Shown piece by piece: positions 34,623 through 43,545 of a stretch of DNA of 64,000 bases. Source of the DNA: Pseudomonadota bacterium. GTDB lineage: Bacteria; Pseudomonadota; Gammaproteobacteria; Burkholderiales; Burkholderiaceae_B. Below the pieces are notes generated by a model. It was not told the DNA's origin, ran no database searches, and saw only the letters and a list, made by a program, of their open reading frames with translations. The position numbers were made by a program, and so were the translations under genes. Every line of letters starts with the position of its first letter. Position 1 is the stretch's first letter. The stretch is taken from assembly GCA_023439305.1 (NCBI GenBank), contig JAEXOO010000031.1, positions 1-64,000 on the forward strand, written 5' to 3'.

Positions 34623-37600
34623 TCAGCCCAGCACGCTGGCCAGCGTACGCCGCACGTCTTCTTCCGTGCGTCCGCTGCGCTGGATATAGTCCTGCAACTG
34701 GTCTGCGCCGATATTGCCCACGTTGAAGTACTTGGACTGCGGATGGCTGAAGTAGAAGCCGGACACGCTGGAGGCCGGGATCATGGCGTAGCTATCGGTG
34801 ATGTGCATATCGATCTCTTCGGCCTGCAACACGCGGAACATCTCATGCTTGACCACGTGCTCCGGACAGGCGGGATAACCCGGCGCCGGACGTATGCCCT
34901 GGTACTTTTCGTCGATCAGCTCTTCGTTGGACAGGCGTTCGTCCGTGACATACCCCCACAGATCGGTGCGCACGCGGGCATGCAGGCACTCGGCGAAACC
35001 TTCGGCAAAGCGATCGCCCAAGGCCTTGATCATCAAGTCGGAATAATCGTCGCCTTCGGACTGGAAGCGCTCGGACAGCTTGTCCACCCCGATCCCGCCC
35101 GTCACGGCGAACAGACCGATGTAATCGGCCACACCGCTTTCCTTGGGCGCGATGTAATCGGCCAAGCATTTGCTGTCCACGCCTTCACGCTTGACGCCCT
35201 GCTGACGCAGGTTGCGCCAGGTAAACAGCACGTCGCTGCGTGACTCGTCCGCATAGACTTCGATGTCCTCCCCATTGACCGTGTTGGCCGGGTAGAAGGC
35301 AATCACGCCGTTGGCTGTCAGCCAGCGGCCGTCAATGACCTTCTTGAGCATGGCCTGCCCTTCTGCGAACAAGGTCTTGGCCTGCTCGCCCACCACTTTG
35401 TCCTCCAGAATGGCCGGATACTTGCCGAACAAGCTCCAGGTCTGGAAGAACGGCGTCCAGTCGATGAACTGAGCAATTTCGGCCAGATCGTAGTTCTTGA
35501 AGGTGCGCCGGCCGATGAACTTGGGACGCGGCGGCACATACGTGGACCAGTCGATGGCGGGCTTGTCTTCGCGCGCTTTTTCCAGCGAGATCAGCGGGGT
35601 CGCCTTGCGATTGGCATGGCGCTGGCGCACCTGCTCGTATTCCTCTCGGATCTCGGCCAGGAATTCGTCCACATTGTCGGACACCAGATTGGTAGCCACG
35701 CCCACGCAGCGGCTGGCGTCCGGGGTGTAGATGACCGGGCCGTCGTAGTGCGGCGCGATCTTGACGGCAGTATGCACCCGGCTGGTGGTCGCCCCGCCTA
35801 TCATCAGCGGAATATTGCGCTCGCGGAAATACGGATCACGCTGCATTTCGGAGGCGACGTAGGCCATTTCCTCCAGGCTGGGGGTGATCAGGCCGGACAG
35901 CCCGACAATGTCGGCCTCGACTTCCTTGGCCTTGGCCAGGATCTCGGCGCAGGGCACCATCACGCCCATGTTCACGACCTCGAAGTTGTTGCACTGCATG
36001 ACCACGGACACGATGTTCTTGCCAATGTCGTGCACATCGCCCTTGACCGTGGCGATGACCATGCGCCCCTTGGATCGCACGTCGCCGCCAGCCGCTTCGA
36101 TCTGGCGCTTTTCTTCTTCGATAAATGGAATCAGGTGCGCCACGGCCTGCTTCATGACGCGCGCCGACTTCACGACCTGCGGCAGGAACATCTTGCCCTG
36201 ACCAAACAGATCGCCCACCACATTCATGCCGTCCATCAACGGCCCTTCAATGACCGAGATGGGGCGTCCGCCCTGGGCGTCGATTTTCTGGCGGACTTCT
36301 TCCGTGTCCTCGACGATGAAGCCGGTAATGCCATGAACCAGCGAATGGATCAGGCGCTGTTCGACCGAGGCCTCACGCCAGGCCAGGTCTTCTTCTTTCT
36401 TGGCGCCCGAGCCCTTCACGCTTTCGGCCATCTCGACCAGGCGCTCGGTGGGTGTGCGCTCATCGGCGGGATCCGTCTTGCCCTTGGGTTCAGCGCGATT
36501 CAGGATCACGTCTTCGATCAGATCCCGCAAGTGCGGCTCGATATCGGCATACACGCCCAGCTGGCCGGCATTGACAATGCCCATGGTCAGCCCTTCCTGG
36601 ATGGCGTAATACAAGAATACCGTGTGGATGGCCTCGCGCATGGCTTCGTTGCCGCGGAAGGAGAAACTGACGTTGGAGATGCCGCCCGACAGGCGCGCAT
36701 GCGGCAGGTTCTTGTGAATCCAGCCGGCACCCTGGATGAAATCCAGACCGTAATTGGCATGCTCGTCCATGCCGGTGGCGACCGCGAACACATTGGGGTC
36801 GAAAATGATGTCCTCGGGCGGGAAGCCGACTTCGTCCACCAGCAAACGGTAAGCGCGCTCGCAGATTTCGATGCGGCGCTGCAGACTGTCGGCCTGGCCC
36901 TGTTCATCAAAAGCCATGACTACCACAGCGGCGCCGTACTTGCGGCACAGGCGGGCGTGTTCCAGGAAAGGCTCTATGCCTTCCTTCATGGAAATGGAGT
37001 TGACAATGGCCTTGCCCTGCACGCAGCGCAGGCCGGTCTCGATGACGTCCCACTTGGAGCTGTCGATCATGATGGGCACGCGAGCGATGTCGGGCTCGGA
37101 GGCGATCATGTTCAGGAAACGGTGCATGCACGCCGCCGAATCCAGCATGCCTTCGTCCATATTGATGTCGATGATCTGCGCCCCGCTCTCGACCTGCTGA
37201 CGCGCCACGGACAAGGCTTGTTCGTAGTTTTCCTCGCGAATCAGGCGCAGAAACGCCTTGCTGCCGGTGACGTTGGTACGTTCGCCCACGTTCACGAACA
37301 GCGTGTCTTCGTCGATGTTCAGAGGCTCCAGTCCGGACAGGCGAGTCTTGACAGGGATCTCGGGCACAACGCGCGCGGGCAGATCCCGACACAGTTCAGC
37401 AATCGCAGCGATGTGCTCGGGCGTGGTGCCGCAGCAACCTCCCACCATATTGACCAAACCCGCCTGGGTGAATTCCTGCAGCAGGCTGGACGTATCGGCC
37501 GGGGTTTCGTCGAAACCGGTTTCGGCCATGGGGTTGGGCAGGCCGGCATTGGGATAGACACAGACGTAGGTGTCGCAAAGCTTGGACAGTTCAGCCACGT

Positions 37601-38402
37601 AAGGTCGCATCAGGGCGGCGCCCAGAGCGCAATTCAGGCCGATGGTGATAGGCCGCGCATGGCGCATGGAGTTCCAGAATGCCTCCACGGTCTGGCCGGA
37701 CAGGATGCGGCCGGAAGCATCGGTGACCGTGCCCGAGACCATGACGGGCACACGCTCTCCGCGCTCTTCAAACACCGTTTCCAACGCAAACACGGCCGCC
37801 TTGGCATTCAAAGTGTCGAACACGGTTTCAATCAAGAGCACATCCACGCCGCCGTCCAGCAGCGCATGGACCTGCTCGGCATATGCCACGCGCAATTGAT
37901 CAAAGGTGACATTGCGGGCGGCCGGATCATTCACGTCCGGGGAGATCGAGGCCGTCTTGGGCTGCGGACCCAGGGCGCCGGCGACAAAGCGTGGCCATTC
38001 CGGCGTACTGAAGGCATCCCGCGCCTGACAGGCAAGGCGGGCGGATGCCAGATTCAGGTCATAGCTGATGCCCTGCAGGTCGTAGTCGCCCTGGGCGATG
38101 TCGGTAGCGCCAAAGGTATTGGTGCTGATGAGATCGGCGCCGGCCTGCAGATACTGCTCGTGGATGTCGCGGATGACATCGGGTCGCACCAGTGACAGGA
38201 GTTCGTTATTGCCTTTCACGTCCTTGTGATGGTCGGCAAAACGCTCGCCCCGGAAGTCCGCCTCGCCCAACTTGTAACGTTGGATCATGGTGCCCATGGC
38301 ACCGTCCAGAATCATGATCCGCTGACCCAGGCGGCGAGCAAATTCCGCGCCGCGCGTATAGGCAGAAATCGGATAAGGCAAAGCAGGATACGACACTGGC
38401 AA
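34623..38402 (-). CDS. metH: Cobalamin-dependent methionine synthase
   Basis: 1259-residue, four-module enzyme that methylates homocysteine with 5-methyltetrahydrofolate via methylcobalamin. In order: homocysteine domain (about 20-345) with zinc Cys in GLNCALG and GGCCGTTPEH; pterin domain (about 370-640) starting NVGERTNVTGSKAF; B12 cap and binding domains (about 670-920) with the cobalt-ligand motif DVHDIGKN; SAM-dependent reactivation domain (about 930-1259) with RPAPGYPACPEH. All modules are intact and length is normal. No cobalamin riboswitch was seen in its own leader; the switch upstream faces the opposite way. A GC-rich two-copy repeat lies directly before it. Confidence 0.97.
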   Translation of the reverse strand: MPVSYPALPYPISAYTRGAEFARRLGQRIMILDGAMGTMIQRYKLGEADFRGERFADHHKDVKGNNELLSLVRPDVIRDIHEQYLQAGADLISTNTFGATDIAQGDYDLQGISYDLNLASARLACQARDAFSTPEWPRFVAGALGPQPKTASISPDVNDPAARNVTFDQLRVAYAEQVHALLDGGVDVLLIETVFDTLNAKAAVFALETVFEERGERVPVMVSGTVTDASGRILSGQTVEAFWNSMRHARPITIGLNCALGAALMRPYVAELSKLCDTYVCVYPNAGLPNPMAETGFDETPADTSSLLQEFTQAGLVNMVGGCCGTTPEHIAAIAELCRDLPARVVPEIPVKTRLSGLEPLNIDEDTLFVNVGERTNVTGSKAFLRLIREENYEQALSVARQQVESGAQIIDINMDEGMLDSAACMHRFLNMIASEPDIARVPIMIDSSKWDVIETGLRCVQGKAIVNSISMKEGIEPFLEHARLCRKYGAAVVVMAFDEQGQADSLQRRIEICERAYRLLVDEVGFPPEDIIFDPNVFAVATGMDEHANYGLDFIQGAGWIHKNLPHARLSGGISNVSFSFRGNEAMREAIHTVFLYYAIQEGLTMGIVNAGQLGVYADIEPHLRDLIEDVILNRAEPKGKTDPADERTPTERLVEMAESVKGSGAKKEEDLAWREASVEQRLIHSLVHGITGFIVEDTEEVRQKIDAQGGRPISVIEGPLMDGMNVVGDLFGQGKMFLPQVVKSARVMKQAVAHLIPFIEEEKRQIEAAGGDVRSKGRMVIATVKGDVHDIGKNIVSVVMQCNNFEVVNMGVMVPCAEILAKAKEVEADIVGLSGLITPSLEEMAYVASEMQRDPYFRERNIPLMIGGATTSRVHTAVKIAPHYDGPVIYTPDASRCVGVATNLVSDNVDEFLAEIREEYEQVRQRHANRKATPLISLEKAREDKPAIDWSTYVPPRPKFIGRRTFKNYDLAEIAQFIDWTPFFQTWSLFGKYPAILEDKVVGEQAKTLFAEGQAMLKKVIDGRWLTANGVIAFYPANTVNGEDIEVYADESRSDVLFTWRNLRQQGVKREGVDSKCLADYIAPKESGVADYIGLFAVTGGIGVDKLSERFQSEGDDYSDLMIKALGDRFAEGFAECLHARVRTDLWGYVTDERLSNEELIDEKYQGIRPAPGYPACPEHVVKHEMFRVLQAEEIDMHITDSYAMIPASSVSGFYFSHPQSKYFNVGNIGADQLQDYIQRSGRTEEDVRRTLASVLG

Positions 38403-38420
38403 ACCCCGTAATCAAATAAA

Positions 38421-38589
38421 AAAAAAGCCCCCACGCTGCGCCTACGGCTTGCTGCCCCCCAAGGGGGCGCTTTTTGCCTTGGGAGCGGCCCAGCGGCAAA
38501 AAAAGCCCCCACGCTACGCCTGCGGCTCGCTGCCCCACCGAGGGAGCGTTTTTGCCTTGGGTGATGCGGCACTCCGACGGCCCGGCGGC
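38421..38589. repeat. Two-copy GC-rich intergenic repeat
   Basis: Two tandem copies (38421-38497 and about 38498-38589) of an A-run followed by GCCCCCACGCT, a CGCC-TACGGC/TGCGGC-type hairpin, GCTGCCCC, a G-rich complement and TTTTTGCCTTGGG. Copy 2 carries several substitutions and an insertion near its end. Each can fold into a GC stem flanked by A/T runs. Elements of this type are scattered between genes in Burkholderiales. They are positioned in the metH/btuB gap and could act as bidirectional terminators. Confidence 0.75.
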
Positions 38590-38721
38590 AAAAACATCGG
38601 CCTCGCCGGCCGACGATGTCCGCGAAAATGGTGGATTGACGCCACAATTGTAGCCTTTCAAGCCCTCTTGCAGACCGAAACCCTTAACGTTTCCGTCACA
38701 GGCATGTAACATTTGCGGCTC

Positions 38722-38857
38722 GGAAAGAGGTGCTTTCCGGCCTGGCTGCACCCAGGTCTGGGAAAGTCAAATGGGAAACGAACCCGTTCCGCCCCGGAAC
38801 GAGCAAACGTGCTGCCCCCGCAACGGTACATGCTACGCGCAAAGCCCGATACCAGCC
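38722..38857 (+). promoter_or_regulatory. Cobalamin riboswitch
   Basis: Hallmarks in order: GGTGCTTTCCGG near the 5' side, GGGAAA, GCTGCCCCCGCAACGGTA (the B12-box, 38811-38828) and AGCCCGATACCAGCC closing P1 (38843-38857). It lies about 85 bases upstream of the btuB ATG, and B12 binding should shut btuB expression off. Confidence 0.93.
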
Positions 38858-38909
38858 CCTTGCCCCCCTGAATCCATCGCCGCCCCACTGCCGGGCGGCC
38901 TCGTTCAAC

Positions 38910-38929
38910 GACGTGCGGGGACGCACGTC
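38910..38929 (+). promoter_or_regulatory. Hairpin in btuB expression platform
   Basis: Perfect 7-bp stem GACGTGC/GCACGTC (38910-38916 with 38923-38929) ending five bases before the AGGAA ribosome binding site of btuB. No U-run follows, so control of translation rather than termination is more likely. Confidence 0.5.
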
Positions 38930-38943
38930 ATACAGGAACCACC

Positions 38944-40791
38944 ATGTTCGCATTCTCCCTCCGGCCTGTGATGGCCGCCGTGGCTGGCGCCTTGCCGCTG
39001 CTCGCCGCCGCCCAGACCTCTCCCGTCGCCAAGCTTGACCAGATCGTGGTCACCCCCAGCCGCATCGAGCAGCCACTGAACAATGTCATGGGCGACGTCA
39101 CGGTGATCGGCCAGGACACGCTGCAGCAAGCCGGCCAGAGCAGCATCGCCGAAATCCTGCAGCGCCAGCCCGGCGTGGAAATCATTACCAACGGCGGCCC
39201 GCAGACCGTGACCGGCGTGTACCTGCGCGGCACCAACCCCCAGCAAACGCGCGTCATGATCGACGGCATGCGCATCAACAGTTCAGCCAGCGGTTCGGTG
39301 AACTGGCAGGCGCTGGACCCCGCCCTGATCGAACGCATCGAAATCGTGCGCGGCGCCGGCAGCAGCCTGTACGGCTCGGACGCCATCGGCGGGGTGATCA
39401 ATATCATCACCAAAAAAGGGCAGCGCGAACGCGCCCTGAGCGCCTGGGGCAACGTGGGTGTGGGCTCCTACGACACGTTCAAGTCCAGCGCCGGCTTTTC
39501 CGGCGCAACAAAAGGCTGGGACTACAGCCTGGCCGCGAGCTACGGCACCAGCGACGGCTTCAACGCGACCAACCCGCAGGCAGGCAGCTTCACCTACAAC
39601 CGCGACAAGAACGGCTACACGCAGCATGGCTTCAGCGGCGCGCTGGGGTACGAATGGGCGCAAGGACAGCACCTGGGCCTGACCGCGCTGAACAGCGTCA
39701 TGGACGGCCAGTTCGACGGCGGTCCCGGCGTGAACACACCCAGCACCCTGGCTCGCCAGCAGGCGTATGGCCTGACCAGCACCAATGCCCTGACCGAGCG
39801 CTGGACCAGTCGGCTGAGCGCCTCGCTGAGCAAGGAAGACATCGAAACCCGCCTGTACGACTCGCGCTACTCCACGCTGCAGCGCCAATACAGCTGGCAG
39901 AACGACCTGACCGTAGCCCAGGGACAGACCGTCTCGCTGCTGGCTGAGCGCCTGGAAGAGCGTATCAAGCACACCACCGTGCACAACGAAGACAAGCGCA
40001 ACACCAATGCCTTCGCCCTGATCTACCGCGGCGACCTGGACCGCCACCACCTGCAGGCCAGCCTGCGCAACGACAATATCAGCGGCTACGGCAACAAAGT
40101 CACGGGCGGCCTGGGTTACGACCTGGATATCACCTCCAACTGGACAGTGGGCGTGGCTGCCAACACCGGCTTTCGCGCACCGACCTTTGCCGACCTGTAC
40201 ACGCCATACAACTATGGTTTCCAGGGCAACCCCGACCTGAACCCGGAAAAGTCGCGCAACGTGGAAGGGCATATCCGCTACACCGACGATACGACCGAGC
40301 TGGGCCTGGTGGTATACCAGAACCGCATCCGCGACATGATCAATCCCTATGTCTGTGATGAAAACTTCGAGTGCACCACATCCAACACGGAACGTGCCCG
40401 TATCACCGGCCTGACGCTGACGGCCATGAAGCAGCTGGGTGACACGACCTTGACGGCCAGCGCCGACTTCGCCAACCCCAAGGACGACAATACCGGCAAC
40501 CAGCTCGTACGCCGCGCCAAGCAGAACTACAAGCTGGCCGTGGAGCAACGCATCGACGCGCTGAAGGTCGGCGCCGAATACCAGTTCGCCGCCCACCGCT
40601 ACGAAGATGCCGCCAACAAGATCCGCCTGGGCGGCTATGGCCTGCTCAACCTGACGGCCAGCTACCCCATCACCTCCAGCCTGGAAGCCCAGCTGCGCTG
40701 GAACAACGTGCTGGACAAGGACTACACCTTGAGCCGCGGCTACAACAATCCCGGCTCCAGCGTGTTCCTGAACCTGGCCTGGCGCATGTAA
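38944..40791 (+). CDS. btuB: TonB-dependent vitamin B12 receptor
   Basis: 615-residue outer-membrane beta-barrel importer. Signal peptide about 1-23, TonB box DQIVVTPSR at about 32-40, plug domain to about 150 (VTGVYLRGTNPQQTRVMIDGMRI, GAGSSLYGSDAIGGVINIITKKG) and a 22-strand barrel ending in an aromatic-type LNLAWRM. The cobalamin riboswitch upstream fixes the substrate class as corrinoid. A hairpin follows the stop, then a BtuF-like gene. Confidence 0.95.
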   Translation: MFAFSLRPVMAAVAGALPLLAAAQTSPVAKLDQIVVTPSRIEQPLNNVMGDVTVIGQDTLQQAGQSSIAEILQRQPGVEIITNGGPQTVTGVYLRGTNPQQTRVMIDGMRINSSASGSVNWQALDPALIERIEIVRGAGSSLYGSDAIGGVINIITKKGQRERALSAWGNVGVGSYDTFKSSAGFSGATKGWDYSLAASYGTSDGFNATNPQAGSFTYNRDKNGYTQHGFSGALGYEWAQGQHLGLTALNSVMDGQFDGGPGVNTPSTLARQQAYGLTSTNALTERWTSRLSASLSKEDIETRLYDSRYSTLQRQYSWQNDLTVAQGQTVSLLAERLEERIKHTTVHNEDKRNTNAFALIYRGDLDRHHLQASLRNDNISGYGNKVTGGLGYDLDITSNWTVGVAANTGFRAPTFADLYTPYNYGFQGNPDLNPEKSRNVEGHIRYTDDTTELGLVVYQNRIRDMINPYVCDENFECTTSNTERARITGLTLTAMKQLGDTTLTASADFANPKDDNTGNQLVRRAKQNYKLAVEQRIDALKVGAEYQFAAHRYEDAANKIRLGGYGLLNLTASYPITSSLEAQLRWNNVLDKDYTLSRGYNNPGSSVFLNLAWRM

Positions 40792-40800
40792 CAATGCGAT

Positions 40801-40829
40801 GGCGCAAGGGACTTGTCGGCCCTTGCGCC
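40801..40829 (+). other. Hairpin between btuB and the BtuF-like gene
   Basis: Perfect 10-bp stem (GGCGCAAGGG at 40801-40810 and its complement at 40820-40829, nine-base loop) with no U-run. It may reduce transcription into, or stabilise the end of btuB messages before, the downstream gene. Confidence 0.45.
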
Positions 40830-40849
40830 GCCCCCCGGGATTCCTGACC

Positions 40850-41734
40850 ATGCCGGCCCTCATTGCCTCTGTGTTTTCATCCGTGCTGCGCCCGGCTCTG
40901 GCCGGCGCATGCCTGACCCTGGCCGCTGCGGCGGGGCCGGCGTATGGGCAAACCCAGGAGGCCGAGCGGCCTACCGTAGTCAGCCTGGCTCCCCACGTCA
41001 CGGAAATCATATATGCCGCCGGCGCTGGCGAACACATCCTGGCGGCAGACAGCGCCAGCGACTTCCCCCCCGATGCCCTGCTGCTGCCGCGCATTGGCGA
41101 CGCATTGCGAGTCAATCCCGAGCGGCTGCTGCAGCTCAAGCCCGACCGGGTCTGGGCCTGGCAGCGCAGTCAGATCGGCCAGGAACTGACCCGGCAACTG
41201 CAGCACGCCGGAATCAGCCTGACTCTGGCGGCGCCCGCCCGGCTGGACGATATCCCCGCTCTGGTGCGCCAGGCCGGCCAGGAACTGGACACTCAGGATC
41301 AGGCCCAACGCGCCGCCGCCGCCCTGGACAACCAGATTGCCGCCCTGCGCCAGGATCGCAGCCCCAGCAAGCGAGTCAGCGTTTTCCTGGAAATCGGCGA
41401 CGAGCCGCTGTATACACTGGCCCGCGATCCCTTGATTCAAGACGTGCTCGACACCTGCGATGCCCGCAATATCTACGCGCGCCATGCCGCAGTCGCCCCG
41501 ACCATCAGCCTGGAAGACGTGCTGCATAAAAAGCCGCAAGTCGTCATCATGGCCTACCGTGATCCGGCCCAGCTGCGCGCGCGCCACCAATTCTGGGAAA
41601 AGCACCTGGGGCTGCCGTCCCAGGCACTGCTGAATCTGAATCCGGATGCTCTGTACCGGCCCGGCCCGCGATTGATCGACGCCACTCGCGAGCTATGCGA
41701 GCAACTGGACCAGTTTCGCGCCGCACAACCCTGA
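40850..41734 (+). CDS. btuF: Cobalamin/iron-type ABC transporter substrate-binding protein (BtuF-like)
   Basis: 294-residue periplasmic protein of the BtuF/FepB superfamily (class III binding protein). Signal peptide about 1-33 (cleavage near AYG-QT), then RPTVVSLAPHVTEIIYAAGAGEHILAAD, LKPDRVWAW and the inter-domain helix. Start ATG at 40850 is chosen for signal-peptide position and GGGA upstream; a longer start would overlap the btuB stop region. No BtuC permease or BtuD ATPase gene is in the window. Confidence 0.86.
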   Translation: MPALIASVFSSVLRPALAGACLTLAAAAGPAYGQTQEAERPTVVSLAPHVTEIIYAAGAGEHILAADSASDFPPDALLLPRIGDALRVNPERLLQLKPDRVWAWQRSQIGQELTRQLQHAGISLTLAAPARLDDIPALVRQAGQELDTQDQAQRAAAALDNQIAALRQDRSPSKRVSVFLEIGDEPLYTLARDPLIQDVLDTCDARNIYARHAAVAPTISLEDVLHKKPQVVIMAYRDPAQLRARHQFWEKHLGLPSQALLNLNPDALYRPGPRLIDATRELCEQLDQFRAAQP

Positions 41735-41742
41735 TTCAGACA

Positions 41743-41782
41743 CAGGCCCTGAGCCCGATGCCAGCACCAGGCTCAGGGCCTG
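41743..41782 (+). terminator. Hairpin after the BtuF-like gene
   Basis: 13-bp perfect stem (41743-41755 with 41770-41782, loop 14 bases) eight bases past the stop. The U-run is missing, so it is a probable but not canonical terminator of the btuB-btuF unit. Confidence 0.55.
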
Positions 41783-41877
41783 GCCCACGTGAAGTGCGTA
41801 AATAGATTATTCTTCTGTTTATTGGCTATTTGAAACAGTGTGCGCCCACTGGCGCCCAGCCCTCCCGCATCACCACC

Positions 41878-42687
41878 ATGACACACACTCTGAATAACGA
41901 CCCATTTGTACTGGCCGGCAAGACCTATCAATCCCGCCTTTTGGTAGGCACCGGCAAATACAAGGATTTCGACGAAACACGCCAGGCCATCGACGCCAGC
42001 GGCGCCCAGATCGTCACCGTCGCCATCCGTCGCACCAACATCGGCCAGAACGCCAACGAGCCCAGCCTGCTGGATTACCTGCCCCCATCTGAATACACGC
42101 TGCTGCCCAATACCGCCGGCTGCTACACGGCGGAAGATGCCGTACGCACCCTGCGCCTGGCGCGCGAATTGCTGGACGGCCACAAGCTGGTCAAGCTGGA
42201 AGTGCTGGGCGACTCAGGCAATCTGTTCCCCAACATGCCCGAAACACTGAAGGCAGCCAAGACCCTCGTCGATGACGGCTTTGACGTCATGGTCTACTGC
42301 GCCGACGACCCGATCCAGGCGCGCATGCTGGAAGACATCGGCTGTGTGGCCATCATGCCCCTGGCCTCGCTGATCGGCTCGGGCATGGGTATCCTGAATC
42401 CCTGGAACCTGCGCCTGATCATCGACCAGGCCAAGGTCCCCGTTCTGGTGGACGCAGGCGTGGGCACCGCCTCGGATGCCGCCATCGCCATGGAACTGGG
42501 CTGCGACGGCGTGCTGATGAACACCGCCATCGCCGGTGCACGCCAGCCCATCCTGATGGCCAGCGCCATGAACCTGGCCGTGCAGGCCGGTCGCCAGGCC
42601 TACCTGTCGGGCCGCGTGCCGCGCAAATACTACGACGCCGACCCCAGCTCGCCCACCGAGGGCCTGATCCACTCCCGTACGTCCTGA
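41878..42687 (+). CDS. thiG: Thiazole synthase
   Basis: 269-residue TIM-barrel enzyme that makes the thiazole phosphate ring of thiamine from DXP, dehydroglycine and ThiS thiocarboxylate. SRLLVGTGKYKDF, VAIRRTN, LLPNTAGCYTAEDAV, KLEVLGD and VLVDAGVGTASDAA are all present, with Lys108 in VKLEVLG the probable Schiff-base lysine. Start ATG at 41878 leads MTHTLNNDPFVLAGK, the usual N-terminus. The sulfur carrier thiS is 12 kb away in the window. No TPP riboswitch is seen upstream. thiD follows after four bases. Confidence 0.95.
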   Translation: MTHTLNNDPFVLAGKTYQSRLLVGTGKYKDFDETRQAIDASGAQIVTVAIRRTNIGQNANEPSLLDYLPPSEYTLLPNTAGCYTAEDAVRTLRLARELLDGHKLVKLEVLGDSGNLFPNMPETLKAAKTLVDDGFDVMVYCADDPIQARMLEDIGCVAIMPLASLIGSGMGILNPWNLRLIIDQAKVPVLVDAGVGTASDAAIAMELGCDGVLMNTAIAGARQPILMASAMNLAVQAGRQAYLSGRVPRKYYDADPSSPTEGLIHSRTS

Positions 42688-42691
42688 CGAC

Positions 42692-43510
42692 ATGATTCCC
42701 AACACGCTGACTATCGCCGGAGTCGACCCCTCCGGCGGCGCCGGCATTCTGGCCGATGTAAAAGCCATGAGTGCGCTGGGCGCCTACGCCACTGCCGTAA
42801 TCGCCGCCTTGACCGCCCAGAACACGCAGGGCGTGACGGGCATCAGCCCCGTCCCCGTGGACTTCGTGCGCCAGCAGATCGACACGCTGTTCGCCGATGT
42901 CCATATCGACGCGGTCAAGATCGGCATGCTGGGCCAGGAGGCGGTAACCCGCGTTGTGGCCGAGCGCATGGCCCACTTCAAGCCCAAGCACCTGGTGCTG
43001 GATCCGGTCATGATCGCCAAGAGCGGCGACCACCTGCTGGAGCGGGCTGCAGTCAACGCCTTGCGCGAAGAGCTGGTGCCCCAATGCACCATGATCACGC
43101 CCAACCTGCCCGAGGCCGGCGTATTGCTGGAAGCGCGTCCGGTCGAAACCCTGAAGGAAATGCGCCAGGCCGCCGAGCGCCTGCGCCGCCTGATGAACCA
43201 CAGCGACCAACGCTGGGTCTTCCTGAAAGGCGGCCACCTGCCCGGTTCGGACTGCATCGACCTGCTGCACGACGGCGACCAGATGATCGAAATGCCCGCC
43301 AAGCGCATCGACACCGTTAACACGCACGGCACCGGCTGCACGCTGTCGGCCGCGCTGGCCGCCTTGCTGCCGCAGCACGACAGCGTGCCGCGCGCCGCCC
43401 TGGCCGCCAAGCAATATCTGTACGAAGCGATCGCCCGTTCCGGCGAGCTGAAGGTGGGCAGCGGCCACGGCCCCGTGCACCACTTCCACCGCCTCTGGCC
43501 CTCCTCCTGA
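42692..43510 (+). CDS. thiD: Hydroxymethylpyrimidine/phosphomethylpyrimidine kinase
   Basis: 272-residue ribokinase-like kinase that phosphorylates HMP and HMP-P for thiamine synthesis. LTIAGVDPSGGAGILADVKA at 6-25 and the catalytic anion hole VNTHGTGCTLSAALAA at about 210-224 are intact. It is cotranscribed with thiG (four-base gap). mtnN starts 35 bases later. Confidence 0.94.
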   Translation: MIPNTLTIAGVDPSGGAGILADVKAMSALGAYATAVIAALTAQNTQGVTGISPVPVDFVRQQIDTLFADVHIDAVKIGMLGQEAVTRVVAERMAHFKPKHLVLDPVMIAKSGDHLLERAAVNALREELVPQCTMITPNLPEAGVLLEARPVETLKEMRQAAERLRRLMNHSDQRWVFLKGGHLPGSDCIDLLHDGDQMIEMPAKRIDTVNTHGTGCTLSAALAALLPQHDSVPRAALAAKQYLYEAIARSGELKVGSGHGPVHHFHRLWPSS

Positions 43511-43545
43511 TTTGCGGGCCGCCGCCCGGCGGCCCCTCGGTTCTT

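Noticed and set aside
35616..38195. 859-codon open frame opposite metH
   Set aside because: Same codon-bias effect; metH is complete and conserved on the other strand.
38206..38751. 181-codon open frame over the metH start, repeat and riboswitch
   Set aside because: Runs through the intergenic repeat and structured RNA; repetitive sequence explains the open frame.
39283..41139. 618-codon open frame opposite btuB and btuF
   Set aside because: Covers real genes on the other strand and shows no motif.
41735..41877. Possible TPP riboswitch ahead of thiG
   Set aside because: The CUGAGA and ACCUG thi-box elements are not found; only a simple hairpin is present.
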